From: Gordonia sp. ABSL11-1
GTDB taxonomy: Bacteria > Actinomycetota > Actinomycetes > Mycobacteriales > Mycobacteriaceae
Direction of reading: 5' to 3'
NCBI RefSeq assembly: GCF_030315685.1
Contig: NZ_JASXSI010000006.1
Span: forward strand, 180,470 to 244,469
DNA: 64,000 bases
The notes below the pieces were generated by a model. The model was not told the origin of the DNA. It ran no database searches and was given only the letters and a program-made list of their open reading frames with translations. Made by a program: the position numbers and the translations under genes. Positions 55,351 to 63,863 of the stretch are shown piece by piece; the first letter of the stretch is position 1, and each line of letters begins with the position of its first letter.

Positions 55351-56221
55351 CGTTCTTCGAGACCTGCGCCTGGAGGTCCTTCGTGGTCTGCTGCAGGTCG
55401 GTCGCCGAGTTGGTCTTGAGCACACCGTCGTTGCCGAGCGACTCCTTGACGGCCTTGACCACGTCCGAATCATGATACAGCGCAGCAAGTTTCAGATAGG
55501 TGGGGTTGTTCTTGTCGGCGTCCCGGGCGACGAACGCGTTGATGTACGGTTTGGCGGCCGCAGAATCCGGGTCGTCGGAGGCGATGATCTGATCCTGGGT
55601 CAGCTTCGCCGCTGTCGCGTAGTTGTTGTTCACGATGGCCGCGTCCACCGAGTCCAGATTCGCCGCTGTCTGGGCCGCGTCGACCGCAACGACCTTGACT
55701 TTGGAGGCCCCGGTATCGATGTCGGCGACCGTGGAGAACGCGCTGCCCGGTGTCTTGAGGGTGATCAGCTTCGCCTGCTCCAGCACCAGTAGAGCACGAG
55801 CCAGATTGGTGGGGTCGTTCGGCACCACGACCGTTCCACCGGCCGGGATCCCGGCGAGGGACTGGTGTTTCGTCGAGTACAGCGGAAGCGGATAGACCGC
55901 GGTGGCGCCGATCGGCACAAGGTTCTGGTTGTTCTTCGCGTTGTAAGTGGCCAGATACAGCAGGTGCTGGAACTCGTTCAGGTCGAGTTCGCCCTCCGCC
56001 AGCGCAGGATTGGGCTGGTTGTAATCGGTGAAGTTGACCAGCTCGACGTCGATCCCCTCATCGGAGGCCTTCTGGGTGAACACATTCCAGTAAGTCTCGC
56101 TCGCGTCGGCGACGCCGATCTTCACCGTCGAAGAATCGTCACTTCCCCCGCAGGCCGACAGCACACCACCCAGCAAGACCACCAGCAGCATCAGCGCCCA
56201 CGCGCGTGTCCGTCGAGTCAT
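55343..56221 (-). CDS. metQ: Methionine-binding lipoprotein
   Basis: A 292-residue NlpA/MetQ-family binding protein. The lipobox is L-S-A-C24 after a 20-residue hydrophobic segment. Conserved features: VNFTDYNQPNPALAEGELDLNEFQHLLYL, GGTVVVPNDPTNLARALLVLEQAKLI, and NNNYATAAKL. ATG 56221 has GGGAGG 5 nt before it. The 161-bp leader 56222-56382 contains CCACGTGG (56289-56296) but no SAM-riboswitch I can recognise. Delivers methionine to MetNI. Confidence 0.93.
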   Translation of the reverse strand: MTRRTRAWALMLLVVLLGGVLSACGGSDDSSTVKIGVADASETYWNVFTQKASDEGIDVELVNFTDYNQPNPALAEGELDLNEFQHLLYLATYNAKNNQNLVPIGATAVYPLPLYSTKHQSLAGIPAGGTVVVPNDPTNLARALLVLEQAKLITLKTPGSAFSTVADIDTGASKVKVVAVDAAQTAANLDSVDAAIVNNNYATAAKLTQDQIIASDDPDSAAAKPYINAFVARDADKNNPTYLKLAALYHDSDVVKAVKESLGNDGVLKTNSATDLQQTTKDLQAQVSKNGG

Positions 56222-56382
56222 GTCGACCTCCCACATCCGATCCGAGTCGGTGAACACGCTATTGCGTCGGAGAGCCGGATTCGGACCACCACGTGGGTGT
56301 CGTTCGTCAGGGAACCTCACGACCAGCATGTATTCCGGCGGATGCGGTTTACCTCAGTGTGAGCAGAACCCCTGCCACCGAC

Positions 56383-57162
56383 TCACCGCATCAGGCCGTG
56401 CCGCTCGAGGTGATCGACCAGACCATCGGTCAACTCGAGCTCGCCCATCTGGGCGACGTCGAACCAGCCGGCGTCGGCGGCGTCGTCCCCGGCGTGCAGC
56501 GTCCCGGACCGCACCCGGGCGACGAAGTCATGGACCTCGAACACCACATCGTCGTCTCCCGGGATGTCGACCACCCACGCCCGCGCGACGAGGTCGACAT
56601 GAAGGCCGGTCTCCTCCCAGGTCTCCCGCACGACCGCCGCCTCCAGCGTCTCACCCGGCTCGACCTTGCCACCGGGAACCGTCCACCGTCCCATCTGCGG
56701 TGCGTGACCTCGTCTCACCAGCAGAAGCCGGTCGGCGTCGTCCCAGATGATGGCGCCGACGCCGAGGACCCTTCGTGACGCTTCGCTATCGCTCCGCTCC
56801 TCAGCCTGGATCCGTGGAGGGGCCCCGTCCACGGATCCGGGCTCAGGGACCGGAACAACACGCACACCACCATCACCCCGCTCCCCAGAGACCGGAACAG
56901 CAAGCGCTTCGGTCCGACGGCGGTTCGGCGTCCGTGTTCGCTGTGCTGGAACAGGTTCCGGTGTGCGAGCGAGCTCCTTCGCGACCGTTGCGCGCAGACT
57001 CGCGACACCGTCGGCGCCGGTGACGTCGACCAGCCGATCCACGGTGCCGTCGGCGAGCAATGCCGTTGCGGTGATGCCCTGTTCGTCGGCCAGCTGCGGT
57101 GCGTGCCCGGTGTCGCGGTGGACGATGATACTGGCCCCTCGGGCGGTAGCGGCGACAACCAA
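56383..57162 (-). CDS. NUDIX hydrolase in frame with the displaced C-terminus of an acyl-CoA carboxyltransferase
   Basis: The NUDIX domain covers roughly the last 130 residues: GVGAIIWDDADRLLLVRRG, then the Nudix box GGKVEPGETLEAAVVRETWEETGL, which has all key Gly/Glu residues. Such proteins hydrolyse nucleoside-diphosphate-linked compounds. The same frame upstream encodes GASIIVHRDTGHAPQLADEQG and ADGTVDRLVD, which is the missing C-terminal piece of the carboxyltransferase gene at 56715-58367. Between them runs a linker, QAEERSDSEASRRVLG, encoded by a palindromic repeat. Whether NUDIX is made from its own start or as a fusion is unresolved; 57162 is a TTG used only as the frame limit. Confidence 0.7.
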   Translation of the reverse strand: MVVAATARGASIIVHRDTGHAPQLADEQGITATALLADGTVDRLVDVTGADGVASLRATVAKELARTPEPVPAQRTRTPNRRRTEALAVPVSGERGDGGVRVVPVPEPGSVDGAPPRIQAEERSDSEASRRVLGVGAIIWDDADRLLLVRRGHAPQMGRWTVPGGKVEPGETLEAAVVRETWEETGLHVDLVARAWVVDIPGDDDVVFEVHDFVARVRSGTLHAGDDAADAGWFDVAQMGELELTDGLVDHLERHGLMR

Positions 57163-58367
57163 CCGTCGGTCGCAGCCACCCGCCGATCAGCCGGGAAGAG
57201 CGCGAGCGCCGCGCCGCCGGCGCCCTGACCGAGCAGCACCGAGACGGTCGGTACCGGAAGGCCGATCAGATCTGCGGTGCAGCGGGCGATCTCGGTGGCG
57301 AGCCCACCCTCCTCGGCGGCGACCGACAGCTCGGCACCGGGGGTGTCGATGACGGTCAGGACGGGGAGAGCAAGGTCCGCGGCAAGGGCCATGCCCCGCC
57401 TCGCGACCCGGAGATCCATCGGTGCGATCAGTTCGCCGGCAGCCTGCCGTCGGCGGTCCTGCCCGATGACCACTGCGGTCCTGCCACTGAAGTCGCTGAG
57501 CGCCAACCAGATCGGACCGTCCTCCCGGATGCGTATGGTTTCCTCTTCGTCGAGGAACTCGACCAGTCCGGGCCGGTTGTCGGCGCGGGTCGCGACAACG
57601 GCGTCCCACGCCGAACCGGAACCGGCCCGAGTCGGGGCCGACCCATCGCCTGAATGGTCGGTGGCCCCCACCGGTAGCCGAGGGCCGCCACCACGCGTCA
57701 CCAATCGCAACGTCCGGGCCACCGTCGGCGCGAGGTCCTCCGGCGCCAGCACCCGGTCGACCAGTCCACGGCGACAAAGGTTCTCCGCAGTCTGGACGCC
57801 GTCCGGGAACGGTTCGCCGTACAACCCCTCATACACCCGCGGACCGAGGAACCCGACCAACGCGGACGGCTGCGCCCACGTGATGTGTCCGAGCGATCCC
57901 CAGGACGCGAACACACCACCTGTCGTCGGATGACGGAGATACACGAGATAGAGCAGGCCGGCGGCCTTGTGAGCGACCACCGCCCCGGCGATGGCGACCA
58001 TCTGCAGGAACGCGGCGGTCCCCTCCTGCATCCGCGTGCCGCCGGATGCCGGCAGCGCCAGCACGGGCAATCCCCCGGCGGTCGCCTGCTCGATGGCCAC
58101 GACCACCCGCCGTCCGGCGTCATGGCCGATCGACCCGCCGAGGAAACCGAACTCGCTGACCACGAGGACGGTGTCGACACCCCCGATCCGCCCGCGCCCG
58201 GTGAGTACCGATTCGTCGGTGCCTGTGCGTTCGCGGGCGCGGATCATCGATGCACGGTAGTCGTCGTCGGCGGGATCGGTGTCGACAGGCGTGTCCCACG
58301 ACTCCCAGGTGCCGCGGTCCACGAGAATATCGAGGAGGCTCGCCGCGGTCGCGTCGTGCTCGGTCAC
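56715..58367 (-). CDS. Acyl-CoA carboxylase carboxyltransferase (AccD3-like), frameshifted near its C-terminus
   Basis: GTG start at 58367. About 400 residues are a good fused beta-alpha carboxyltransferase: LTGRGRIGGVDTVLVVSEF, GGSIGHDAGRRVVVAIEQA, PASGGTRMQEG, then GELIAPMDLRVARRGMALAADLALPVLTVIDTPGAELS, LGQGAGGAALALFPADR and ATDGWLSPLPPEG. After PPEG the frame turns to Ser/Arg/Pro-rich nonsense ending at 56715. The expected continuation (ASIIVHRDTGHAP...) is in the next frame. One extra G in the run at 57135-57138 (GGGG on the minus strand) would restore it. It is therefore a real frameshift, a sequencing error in a homopolymer, or programmed slippage. Confidence 0.75.
   Translation of the reverse strand: MTEHDATAASLLDILVDRGTWESWDTPVDTDPADDDYRASMIRARERTGTDESVLTGRGRIGGVDTVLVVSEFGFLGGSIGHDAGRRVVVAIEQATAGGLPVLALPASGGTRMQEGTAAFLQMVAIAGAVVAHKAAGLLYLVYLRHPTTGGVFASWGSLGHITWAQPSALVGFLGPRVYEGLYGEPFPDGVQTAENLCRRGLVDRVLAPEDLAPTVARTLRLVTRGGGPRLPVGATDHSGDGSAPTRAGSGSAWDAVVATRADNRPGLVEFLDEEETIRIREDGPIWLALSDFSGRTAVVIGQDRRRQAAGELIAPMDLRVARRGMALAADLALPVLTVIDTPGAELSVAAEEGGLATEIARCTADLIGLPVPTVSVLLGQGAGGAALALFPADRRVAATDGWLSPLPPEGPVSSSTATPGTHRSWPTNRASPQRHCSPTAPWIGWSTSPAPTVSRVCAQRSRRSSLAHRNLFQHSEHGRRTAVGPKRLLFRSLGSGVMVVCVLFRSLSPDPWTGPLHGSRLRSGAIAKRHEGSSASAPSSGTTPTGFCW
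56803..56843. repeat. 41-bp palindrome inside the carboxyltransferase-NUDIX frame
   Basis: Arms are AGCC-T-GGATCCGTGGA (56803-56818) and TCCACGGATCC-G-GGCT (56828-56843), with GGGGCCCCG in between. Including the inner part, 18 of 20 positions pair around C56823. The adjoining 56775-56802 reads GAGGAGCGGAGCGATAGCG on the minus strand, a repeat-like sequence. Together they encode the linker between the two protein domains. Confidence 0.8.
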
Positions 58368-58474
58368 GATCCCACCCTAATGGCGGGTCCGCGACATGAA
58401 CGTCTCGACCGGTGATCTTCGGGGTTGCCCTGGGTCATACTGCAGGACATCAGCACCCCCGACAGGAGACAACC

Positions 58475-58933
58475 ATGGGCGAGTACACCATCACGCGGAC
58501 CGAGACGATCGCGGCCTTGCCGGAGCGGATCTATCCGCTCATCGTCGATCTGCACGAATGGCGGCGGTGGTCACCGTGGGAGGGCCTCGACGCCGGCCTC
58601 GACCGCGACTATTCCGGAGTCGAGAGCGGCGTCGGAGCCAGGTATGCGTGGTCGGGAAACCGCAAGGCGGGCAAGGGCACCATGGAGATCACCGAGGTCA
58701 CCGAACCTACCCGCGTCGCTGTCGCCGTCGCGTTCGAGAAGCCGATGAAGTCCACGAGTACCAGTGTGTTCACGTTGGCGCCACGCGGCGCCGAGACCGA
58801 GGTGACCTGGACGATGACGGGGCCGCACTCGCTGTTCTCGCGGATCGCGGCACCGCTCGGGATCTTCGACAAGATGCTCGGGAAGGATTTCGAAAAGGGA
58901 CTCACCGCACTGAAGTCCGAAGCCGAGATCTGA
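58475..58933 (+). CDS. SRPBCC-family protein
   Basis: 152 residues, START/Bet v1-like fold of the polyketide-cyclase/dehydrase type. Landmarks are the N-terminal strand YTITRTETIAALPERIYPLIVDLHEWRRWSPWE, the middle GARYAWSGNRKAGKGTMEI, and the C-terminal helix FSRIAAPLGIFDKMLGKDFEKGLTALKSEAE. AGGAG is 7 nt before ATG 58475. Predicted cytoplasmic small-ligand-binding protein; no enzymatic residues seen. Single gene between the divergent carboxyltransferase and the convergent RDD gene. Confidence 0.87.
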   Translation: MGEYTITRTETIAALPERIYPLIVDLHEWRRWSPWEGLDAGLDRDYSGVESGVGARYAWSGNRKAGKGTMEITEVTEPTRVAVAVAFEKPMKSTSTSVFTLAPRGAETEVTWTMTGPHSLFSRIAAPLGIFDKMLGKDFEKGLTALKSEAEI

Positions 58934-58949
58934 CAGGGAAACGACGCCG

Positions 58950-59450
58950 CTACCGCGAGTACACCACTCGTGTACCCAGTACCACGTCCTGGACCGAACG
59001 GCGGCGCAGGTCGACTGCGGCCCAGGCGAGCCCGACGGGAAAGAACGTGTAGAACACGGCGCGCAGCAGAGCGACCGTGGGGCGCATCCGATCGCGGCGC
59101 CGCCCGCGGACCCGCAGGCCCATCACCACGCAGCCGAGGGTGCGACCGGAGATGGCCCAGCACAGTGTGTTGTAGGTGATCGACGCGGCGATCAATCCGG
59201 TCGCCGTGAACAGCGGGCCGGCTTTCGGGAACTCGAACTGCGCGGCGTTGACCACCAGCATCGCGATCGCGAGTCCGATGTAGGCGCCGCCGAGCAGCGC
59301 GGCCACGGTCAGCAGGTCGATGAAGGCGGCGATGCCGCGGCTGACGATGCCGGCCACCTTGTCGGTGTCGTGGACCACGTGGTGCGGATGGGCGTGCCGG
59401 CGGTCCTCGGACGCCACGCGCCCGTCACCGGGTCCGGTCAGCTCACTCAT
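58950..59450 (-). CDS. RDD-family membrane protein
   Basis: 166 residues. After a His/Asp-rich N-terminus, the RDD domain has three hydrophobic helices: FIDLLTVAALLGGAYIGLAIAMLVV, TATGLIAASITYNTLCWAISG and LRAVFYTFFPVGLAWAAVDL. Near the N-terminus, RGIAAFIDLL stands in for the R..D..D signature; at the end, RSVQDVVLGTRVVY is the conserved RDD tail. The function of these proteins is mostly unknown. It overlaps the upstream repeat-protein gene by 8 bp, so both are probably co-translated. Confidence 0.87.
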   Translation of the reverse strand: MSELTGPGDGRVASEDRRHAHPHHVVHDTDKVAGIVSRGIAAFIDLLTVAALLGGAYIGLAIAMLVVNAAQFEFPKAGPLFTATGLIAASITYNTLCWAISGRTLGCVVMGLRVRGRRRDRMRPTVALLRAVFYTFFPVGLAWAAVDLRRRSVQDVVLGTRVVYSR

Positions 59451-60153
59451 GCGTCCGGTCGCCGTTCAGCGAGGGGTCGACGGGGGCCCCGTTCACGCGT
59501 CGACGCAACACACGGCTGACGAGGTTGGCCACCGCGTCGTCGGCGCGCTCACCACTGCTGCGGACGTCGGTCATGACATCGGCGGTGACCGACGTGCTCG
59601 CCTCGCGAATGATGTCGGTGAGGTCCACGCCGTCGATGATGTCGTTGGCCAGGCCGATCAGATCGACTCGATCGAGGATGGCCGCGATGTCGATCCGCGC
59701 GGCGATGGCGTCGAGGTCGATCGTGCGTGCCACCGCGTCGAGATCAACATGCGCGACGGCGGCGTCGAGGTCGACACGGTCACGGATGACGGCGTCGAGG
59801 TCCACACGGTCGAGGATGGCCATGATGTCGATGCCGGTCGCCACCTCGTCCAGGTCGACGTTCTCCCGTACCAGGGTGGTGAGGTCCAGGTCGGCGATGA
59901 TCGTCGAGACGACCACGGCGACGAGGGCTCGCGCACGGTCGACGACGACCGGCGCCCGATCGAGGACCCGCTCCCCCTCGGACGCAAGCCGATCCACGCC
60001 CCGCCTCCCCCACGGGCCGATCACCGGCAACCGCAGGGCGAGGCGCACCCCCGACGACGCCACATGGGCGGACACGACCGCCGCACGCACCCCCAGCGCG
60101 ATCGCCCCGGTCGCGACGACGACCTCGCGCGGCACCTCTTCGTGTTGGCCCAC
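59443..60153 (-). CDS. Protein with tandem nonapeptide VDLDxxxxx repeats
   Basis: 236 residues, GTG start (MGQHEEVPREVV). After a mildly hydrophobic N-terminal third, residues about 93-180 are a run of roughly nine units, mostly nine residues long. Most start VDLD, IDLD or IDI: VDLDEVATG, IDIMAILDR, VDLDAVIRDR, VDLDAAVAH, VDLDAVART, IDLDAIAAR, IDIAAILDR, and two longer ones. The C-terminus is charged. A regular nine-residue amphipathic period suggests a solenoid or membrane-surface helix array. I do not know the family's function. It is coupled to the RDD gene. Confidence 0.8.
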   Translation of the reverse strand: MGQHEEVPREVVVATGAIALGVRAAVVSAHVASSGVRLALRLPVIGPWGRRGVDRLASEGERVLDRAPVVVDRARALVAVVVSTIIADLDLTTLVRENVDLDEVATGIDIMAILDRVDLDAVIRDRVDLDAAVAHVDLDAVARTIDLDAIAARIDIAAILDRVDLIGLANDIIDGVDLTDIIREASTSVTADVMTDVRSSGERADDAVANLVSRVLRRRVNGAPVDPSLNGDRTHE

Positions 60154-60197
60154 GTGTGAATCGTAGTCGTGCGCAGGTCAAGACCCGGTCACAACGA

Positions 60198-60236
60198 CGC
60201 AGCCGTTGCCCCCGAGCGACGGGGACAACGGCTGCG
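60198..60236 (-). terminator. Intrinsic terminator after sucCD
   Basis: Stem CGCAGCCGTTG (60198-60208) with CAACGGCTGCG (60226-60236), 11 perfect pairs, plus an inner CCCCG/CGGGG. On the minus strand it lies 21 bp after the sucD stop and is followed by TCGTTGTG. Confidence 0.72.
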
Positions 60237-60257
60237 GAATCGGCGCTGCGACGACTG

Positions 60258-61148
60258 TCAGAGGCTCTTGTAGAGCTCTCGTGCCAGGTTGGCGGTCTCG
60301 CTCGGCGTCTTGCCGACCTTGACGCCCGCGGCCTCGAGGGCCTCCTTCTTCGCCTGGGCGGTGCCCGAGCTGCCGGACACGATCGCCCCGGCGTGACCCA
60401 TGGTCTTGCCCTCCGGCGCGGTGAAGCCCGCGACGTAACCGACGACAGGCTTGGACACGTTGGCCTTGATGTAGTCGGCGGCACGCTCCTCGGCGTCGCC
60501 GCCGATCTCACCGATCATCACGATGACCTTGGTGTCGGGGTCCTTCTCGAAGGCCTCGATGGCGTCGATGTGGGTGGTGCCGATGACCGGGTCGCCGCCG
60601 ATGCCGATGGCGGTCGAGAAGCCGATGTCGCGCAGTTCGTACATCATCTGGTAGGTCAGCGTGCCCGACTTCGACACGAGACCGATCGGCCCGGTACCGG
60701 CGATGTTCGCCGGGGTGATGCCGACGAGCGACTCCCCCGGGGTGATGATGCCGGGGCAGTTCGGCCCGATGATCCGGGTCTTGTTTCCCTTGGACACGTT
60801 GTAGGCCCAGGCATAAGCGCTGTCCTGCACCGGGATTCCCTCGGTGATGACCACGAGCAGCGGGATCTCCGCGTCGATGGCCTCGATGATGGCGTCCTTG
60901 GCGAACTTCGGCGGGACGAACGCGATCGAGGTGTCGGCGCCGGTCTTCTCGATGGCCTCGGAAACCGACCCGAAGACCGGCAGCTCCACGCCGCCGTCGT
61001 GGCTGACCGTGGTGCCGGCCTTACGTGCGTTGACGCCGCCGACGATGTTGGTGCCGGCCTTCAGCATCAGGGCGGTGTGCTTGGTTCCCTCGCCACCGGT
61101 GATGCCTTGGACGATGACCTTGTTGTCTTTGTTCAGAAAGATGGACAT
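60258..61148 (-). CDS. sucD: Succinyl-CoA synthetase alpha subunit
   Basis: 296 residues. The CoA-binding N-terminal Rossmann domain starts [24 protein letters not shown]. The ligase domain carries the phosphorylated histidine H252 in [10 protein letters not shown] and the [14 protein letters not shown] loop. With SucC it interconverts succinyl-CoA and succinate with ATP formation in the TCA cycle. Starts 13 bp after the sucC stop; a strong hairpin terminator follows. Confidence 0.97.
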   Translation of the reverse strand: MSIFLNKDNKVIVQGITGGEGTKHTALMLKAGTNIVGGVNARKAGTTVSHDGGVELPVFGSVSEAIEKTGADTSIAFVPPKFAKDAIIEAIDAEIPLLVVITEGIPVQDSAYAWAYNVSKGNKTRIIGPNCPGIITPGESLVGITPANIAGTGPIGLVSKSGTLTYQMMYELRDIGFSTAIGIGGDPVIGTTHIDAIEAFEKDPDTKVIVMIGEIGGDAEERAADYIKANVSKPVVGYVAGFTAPEGKTMGHAGAIVSGSSGTAQAKKEALEAAGVKVGKTPSETANLARELYKSL

Positions 61149-61161
61149 TGCTCTGTTGCTC

Positions 61162-62325
61162 CTACTTGCTCGCCAGTTCGGCGGCCTTGTCGGCGCCGCT
61201 GTCCATGGTCTCGGCCAGCGTCACCAACGGGTGATTCGCGTCGGCCAGGATCTTGCGGCCCTCGTCGACCTTGTTGCCGTCGAGACGGACGACGAGGGGC
61301 TTGTTGGCCTCCGCACCGAGCTTGTCGAGTGCGCCGACGATGCCGTTGGCGACCGCGTCGCATGCGGTGATGCCACCGAAGACGTTCACGAACACGCTCT
61401 TGACCTGCTCGTCGCCGAGGATGACGTCGAGACCCGCAGCCATCACCTCAGCCGAGGCGCCGCCGCCGATGTCGAGGAAGTTGGCCGGCTTCACGCCGCC
61501 GTGATCCTCGCCCGCGTAGGCGACGACGTCGAGGGTCGACATGACCAGACCCGCACCGTTGCCGATGATGCCTACCTGGCCGTCGAGCTTGACGTAGTTG
61601 AGGTCGTTCTCCTTGGCCTTGAGCTCGAGGGGATCGGTGGCGTCCTTGTCCTCGAAGGCCTCGTGGCCGGGCTGACGGAAGTCGGCGTTGGCGTCGAGGG
61701 TGACCTTGCCGTCGAGCGCCAGGATCTGATCGTCCGGCGTGCGGACCAGCGGGTTGACCTCGACCAGGAGAGCGTCCTCCTTGATGAAGACCTCCCACAA
61801 CTTCTGGATCGTGACGGCTGCGGTGTCGAGCACCTCGGCAGGAAGCTTGCCCGCCTCGGCGATGCTACGAGCGAAAGCGAGGTCGACGCCCTTCACGGCG
61901 TCGACGGGGATCCTGGCGAGTGCGTCGGGGTTCTCTTCGGCAGTGACCTCGATCTCGACGCCACCCTCCACCGAGCACATCGCGAGGTAGGTGCGGTTGG
62001 TGCGGTCGAGCAGGAAGGAGATGTAGTACTCCTCGGCGATGTCGCTCGCCTCTGCGACCAGCAGCTTCTTGACGACGTGGCCCTTGATGTCGAGGCCGAG
62101 GATGGCCTCCGCGTTGGCCACCGCGGCGTCGACGTCAGCGGAGTACTTCACTCCGCCTGCCTTGCCACGGCCGCCGACCTTGACCTGGGCCTTGACCATG
62201 ACCGGCTTGCCGATTTCCTCGGCAATTTCACGTGCCCCGGCAACCGTGTCGGTAACACGGCCGGCCGAGGTGGGCACCTCGTGCTTGGCGAAAAGTTCCT
62301 TCGCCTGGTATTCGAAGAGATCCAT
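61162..62325 (-). CDS. sucC: Succinyl-CoA synthetase beta subunit (ADP-forming)
   Basis: 387 residues with an ATP-grasp domain ([56 protein letters not shown]) and a C-terminal flavodoxin-like CoA ligase domain ([31 protein letters not shown]). First gene of the sucCD operon; GGTGAG precedes ATG 62325. The 425-bp divergent gap upstream contains a CRP-type site about 290 bp away, which may serve this gene or the M23 peptidase. Confidence 0.97.
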   Translation of the reverse strand: MDLFEYQAKELFAKHEVPTSAGRVTDTVAGAREIAEEIGKPVMVKAQVKVGGRGKAGGVKYSADVDAAVANAEAILGLDIKGHVVKKLLVAEASDIAEEYYISFLLDRTNRTYLAMCSVEGGVEIEVTAEENPDALARIPVDAVKGVDLAFARSIAEAGKLPAEVLDTAAVTIQKLWEVFIKEDALLVEVNPLVRTPDDQILALDGKVTLDANADFRQPGHEAFEDKDATDPLELKAKENDLNYVKLDGQVGIIGNGAGLVMSTLDVVAYAGEDHGGVKPANFLDIGGGASAEVMAAGLDVILGDEQVKSVFVNVFGGITACDAVANGIVGALDKLGAEANKPLVVRLDGNKVDEGRKILADANHPLVTLAETMDSGADKAAELASK

Positions 62326-62750
62326 TCAGCTCACCATCTCGTAGGTTTGTCCGCAGGAGGGGTGTAACACCGTTGGGGGTGTAATGCGGGCCATATCGGA
62401 CTTTAAACCTGCACCATTCCTCGCTGGTGAGCGCATCCGATGCTTGTGCGACAGATCACTCGCTCGGTGAGGGGCTCCGCCCGTGCCGAAACCTCGACTG
62501 GCGAACGTGTCCGTACCCGTGCTTCGATGACTGTCGGCCGTCGCGGGGATGGCATGGCTGATTTGTGATCGCGAATCCGATGTTCACGCAGGTGGCGCCC
62601 ACTGCGACCCATCTGTGATGCGGCTCACAGATCTCCTGGTTTTGGGTTCCCAGCGTTGGACTTGCCGCAATCATTTCGTTACCGTCGGCTGTCAGGTCAC
62701 AAAAGGATCACAGGGGCCAACACCGTGATCCGCGCCAGCAAAGAGATGAG
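62326..62750. other. 425-bp divergent intergenic region (sucC / M23 peptidase)
   Basis: No gene is seen. An AT-rich patch around 62400-62404 (TTTAAA-like on the minus strand, with GATAT) may be the sucC promoter. A perfect CRP-type site lies at 62611-62632. Closer to the peptidase, 62675-62705 contains TTCGTTACCGT and AGGTCACAAAA, spaced like direct repeats of a response-regulator box; this is suggestive only. I found no riboswitch that I can defend. Confidence 0.5.
62611..62632. promoter_or_regulatory. CRP/GlxR-type binding site
   Basis: ATC-TGTGA (62611-62618), TGCGGC, TCACA-GAT (62625-62632): a perfect 8-bp-arm palindrome with the exact TGTGA-N6-TCACA core bound by cAMP-receptor proteins (CRP of mycobacteria, GlxR of corynebacteria). 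It lies 119 bp before the peptidase start and about 290 bp before sucC. Confidence 0.8.
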
Positions 62751-63830
62751 GTGGACGATTTGTCGGGACGTGGTTATCCGGGCCGTTCGGCCACGGTGCA
62801 GTCCACCACCCGCTTCGCCGATGACGTCTCTGACGCTGAAGTGACCACGATCATCCCGATAGACGAATTCACCGAGGCGACCACCTGGGATTCGGATCAC
62901 TGGGACCGCTACTACCGGCCCACCCGCTCGGAGATCACTCAGGACATCCTGATCCCCGAGAGCGAGTTCGACGCCTACGAGCACGAGGAACCGTTCGACG
63001 TCGACGGTGCACGCCCCGACCACTTCGTGCTGGCGAGTACCGACGACACTCCCGAACTCGCCACCGACGACAAGCCGTTCCGCACCAAGGCCGCCACCCA
63101 GGGAACCCCCCGACGTGGTGGGCGCCATCGCATCAGTGCCCCTCCCGCCGCCCTCAAAGGTGGCCGCGCCGCGCTCATCGCCATGGCCGCGGGCGCTGCC
63201 GTCGCCGCTGTCGCACAGGTCGGCACCCCGGACACCACCAGCACGCCCACCAACGCCGCCAACGTGGACGCCGCAGGCGCCGCGCCCGATCTGGGCCCCG
63301 GACTCGCGACCGCGACACCGGCGAAGGACATGAGCACGTTCACCGACCAGCTGGCCGTCGGAAAGCAGATGGCCGCAGCCGAGGCGCAACGCGAGAACCT
63401 GCTCCGCAGCCCACTCTTCACATCGCCCCTGCCCATCGGCCAGTACCAGTTCACGTCGACCTTCGCGATGCGCTGGGGCAGCTTCCACGGCGGCATCGAC
63501 TTCGCCGCTCCGCTCGGCACGCCGATCCACGCCGTCACCGACGGCGTCGTGATCGAGGCCGGCCCCGCCTCCGGATACGGCAACTGGGTTCAGGTTCGTG
63601 CCGCCGACGGCACCGTCACCATGTACGGCCACATGTCGTCGTCCGGTGTGCTCGTCCAGAAGGGGCAGCACGTCACCGCAGGCGACGTCATCGCCCTCGT
63701 CGGCAGCGAAGGCTTCTCGACCGGGCCCCACTGCCACTTCGAGGTGTGGAAGGGCGGCAACATGAAGGTCGATCCCGCCCCCTGGCTCGCCGAGCACGGC
63801 GTTCGTCTGTCGCCGTACGTCGGGGGCTAG
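62751..63830 (+). CDS. Membrane-anchored M23-family peptidoglycan endopeptidase (Rv0950c-like)
   Basis: 359 residues, GTG start. An acidic cytoplasmic N-terminus of about 138 residues precedes one membrane helix (139-157, Ala-rich). The extracytoplasmic part ends in a LytM/M23 domain with zinc ligands H246 and D250 in FHGGIDFAAPLGTPI and H327/H329 in GPHCHFEVW. All four active-site residues are intact, so it should cleave peptidoglycan cross-links. It is divergent from sucC exactly as Rv0950c is in M. tuberculosis. The CRP-type site upstream suggests cAMP control. Confidence 0.92.
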   Translation: MDDLSGRGYPGRSATVQSTTRFADDVSDAEVTTIIPIDEFTEATTWDSDHWDRYYRPTRSEITQDILIPESEFDAYEHEEPFDVDGARPDHFVLASTDDTPELATDDKPFRTKAATQGTPRRGGRHRISAPPAALKGGRAALIAMAAGAAVAAVAQVGTPDTTSTPTNAANVDAAGAAPDLGPGLATATPAKDMSTFTDQLAVGKQMAAAEAQRENLLRSPLFTSPLPIGQYQFTSTFAMRWGSFHGGIDFAAPLGTPIHAVTDGVVIEAGPASGYGNWVQVRAADGTVTMYGHMSSSGVLVQKGQHVTAGDVIALVGSEGFSTGPHCHFEVWKGGNMKVDPAPWLAEHGVRLSPYVGG

Positions 63831-63845
63831 TTCCTAGGCTCCTCG

Positions 63846-63863
63846 GGCCGGTCTTTTCCGGCC
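63846..63863 (+). terminator. Hairpin after the M23 peptidase gene
   Basis: GGCCGG (63846-63851), loop TCTTTT, CCGGCC (63858-63863), 15 bp after the stop codon. Short but perfect; no T-run after it. Confidence 0.5.

Noticed and set aside
56222..56382. SAM riboswitch before metQ
   Set aside because: The leader was read on the minus strand for SAM-I and SAM-IV core features; no matching kink-turn or pseudoknot sequence was seen, only a CCACGTGG palindrome.
62640..62750. ydaO/c-di-AMP riboswitch before the M23 peptidase
   Set aside because: These riboswitches precede cell-wall hydrolases in actinobacteria, but the leader is short and lacks the conserved G-rich core.
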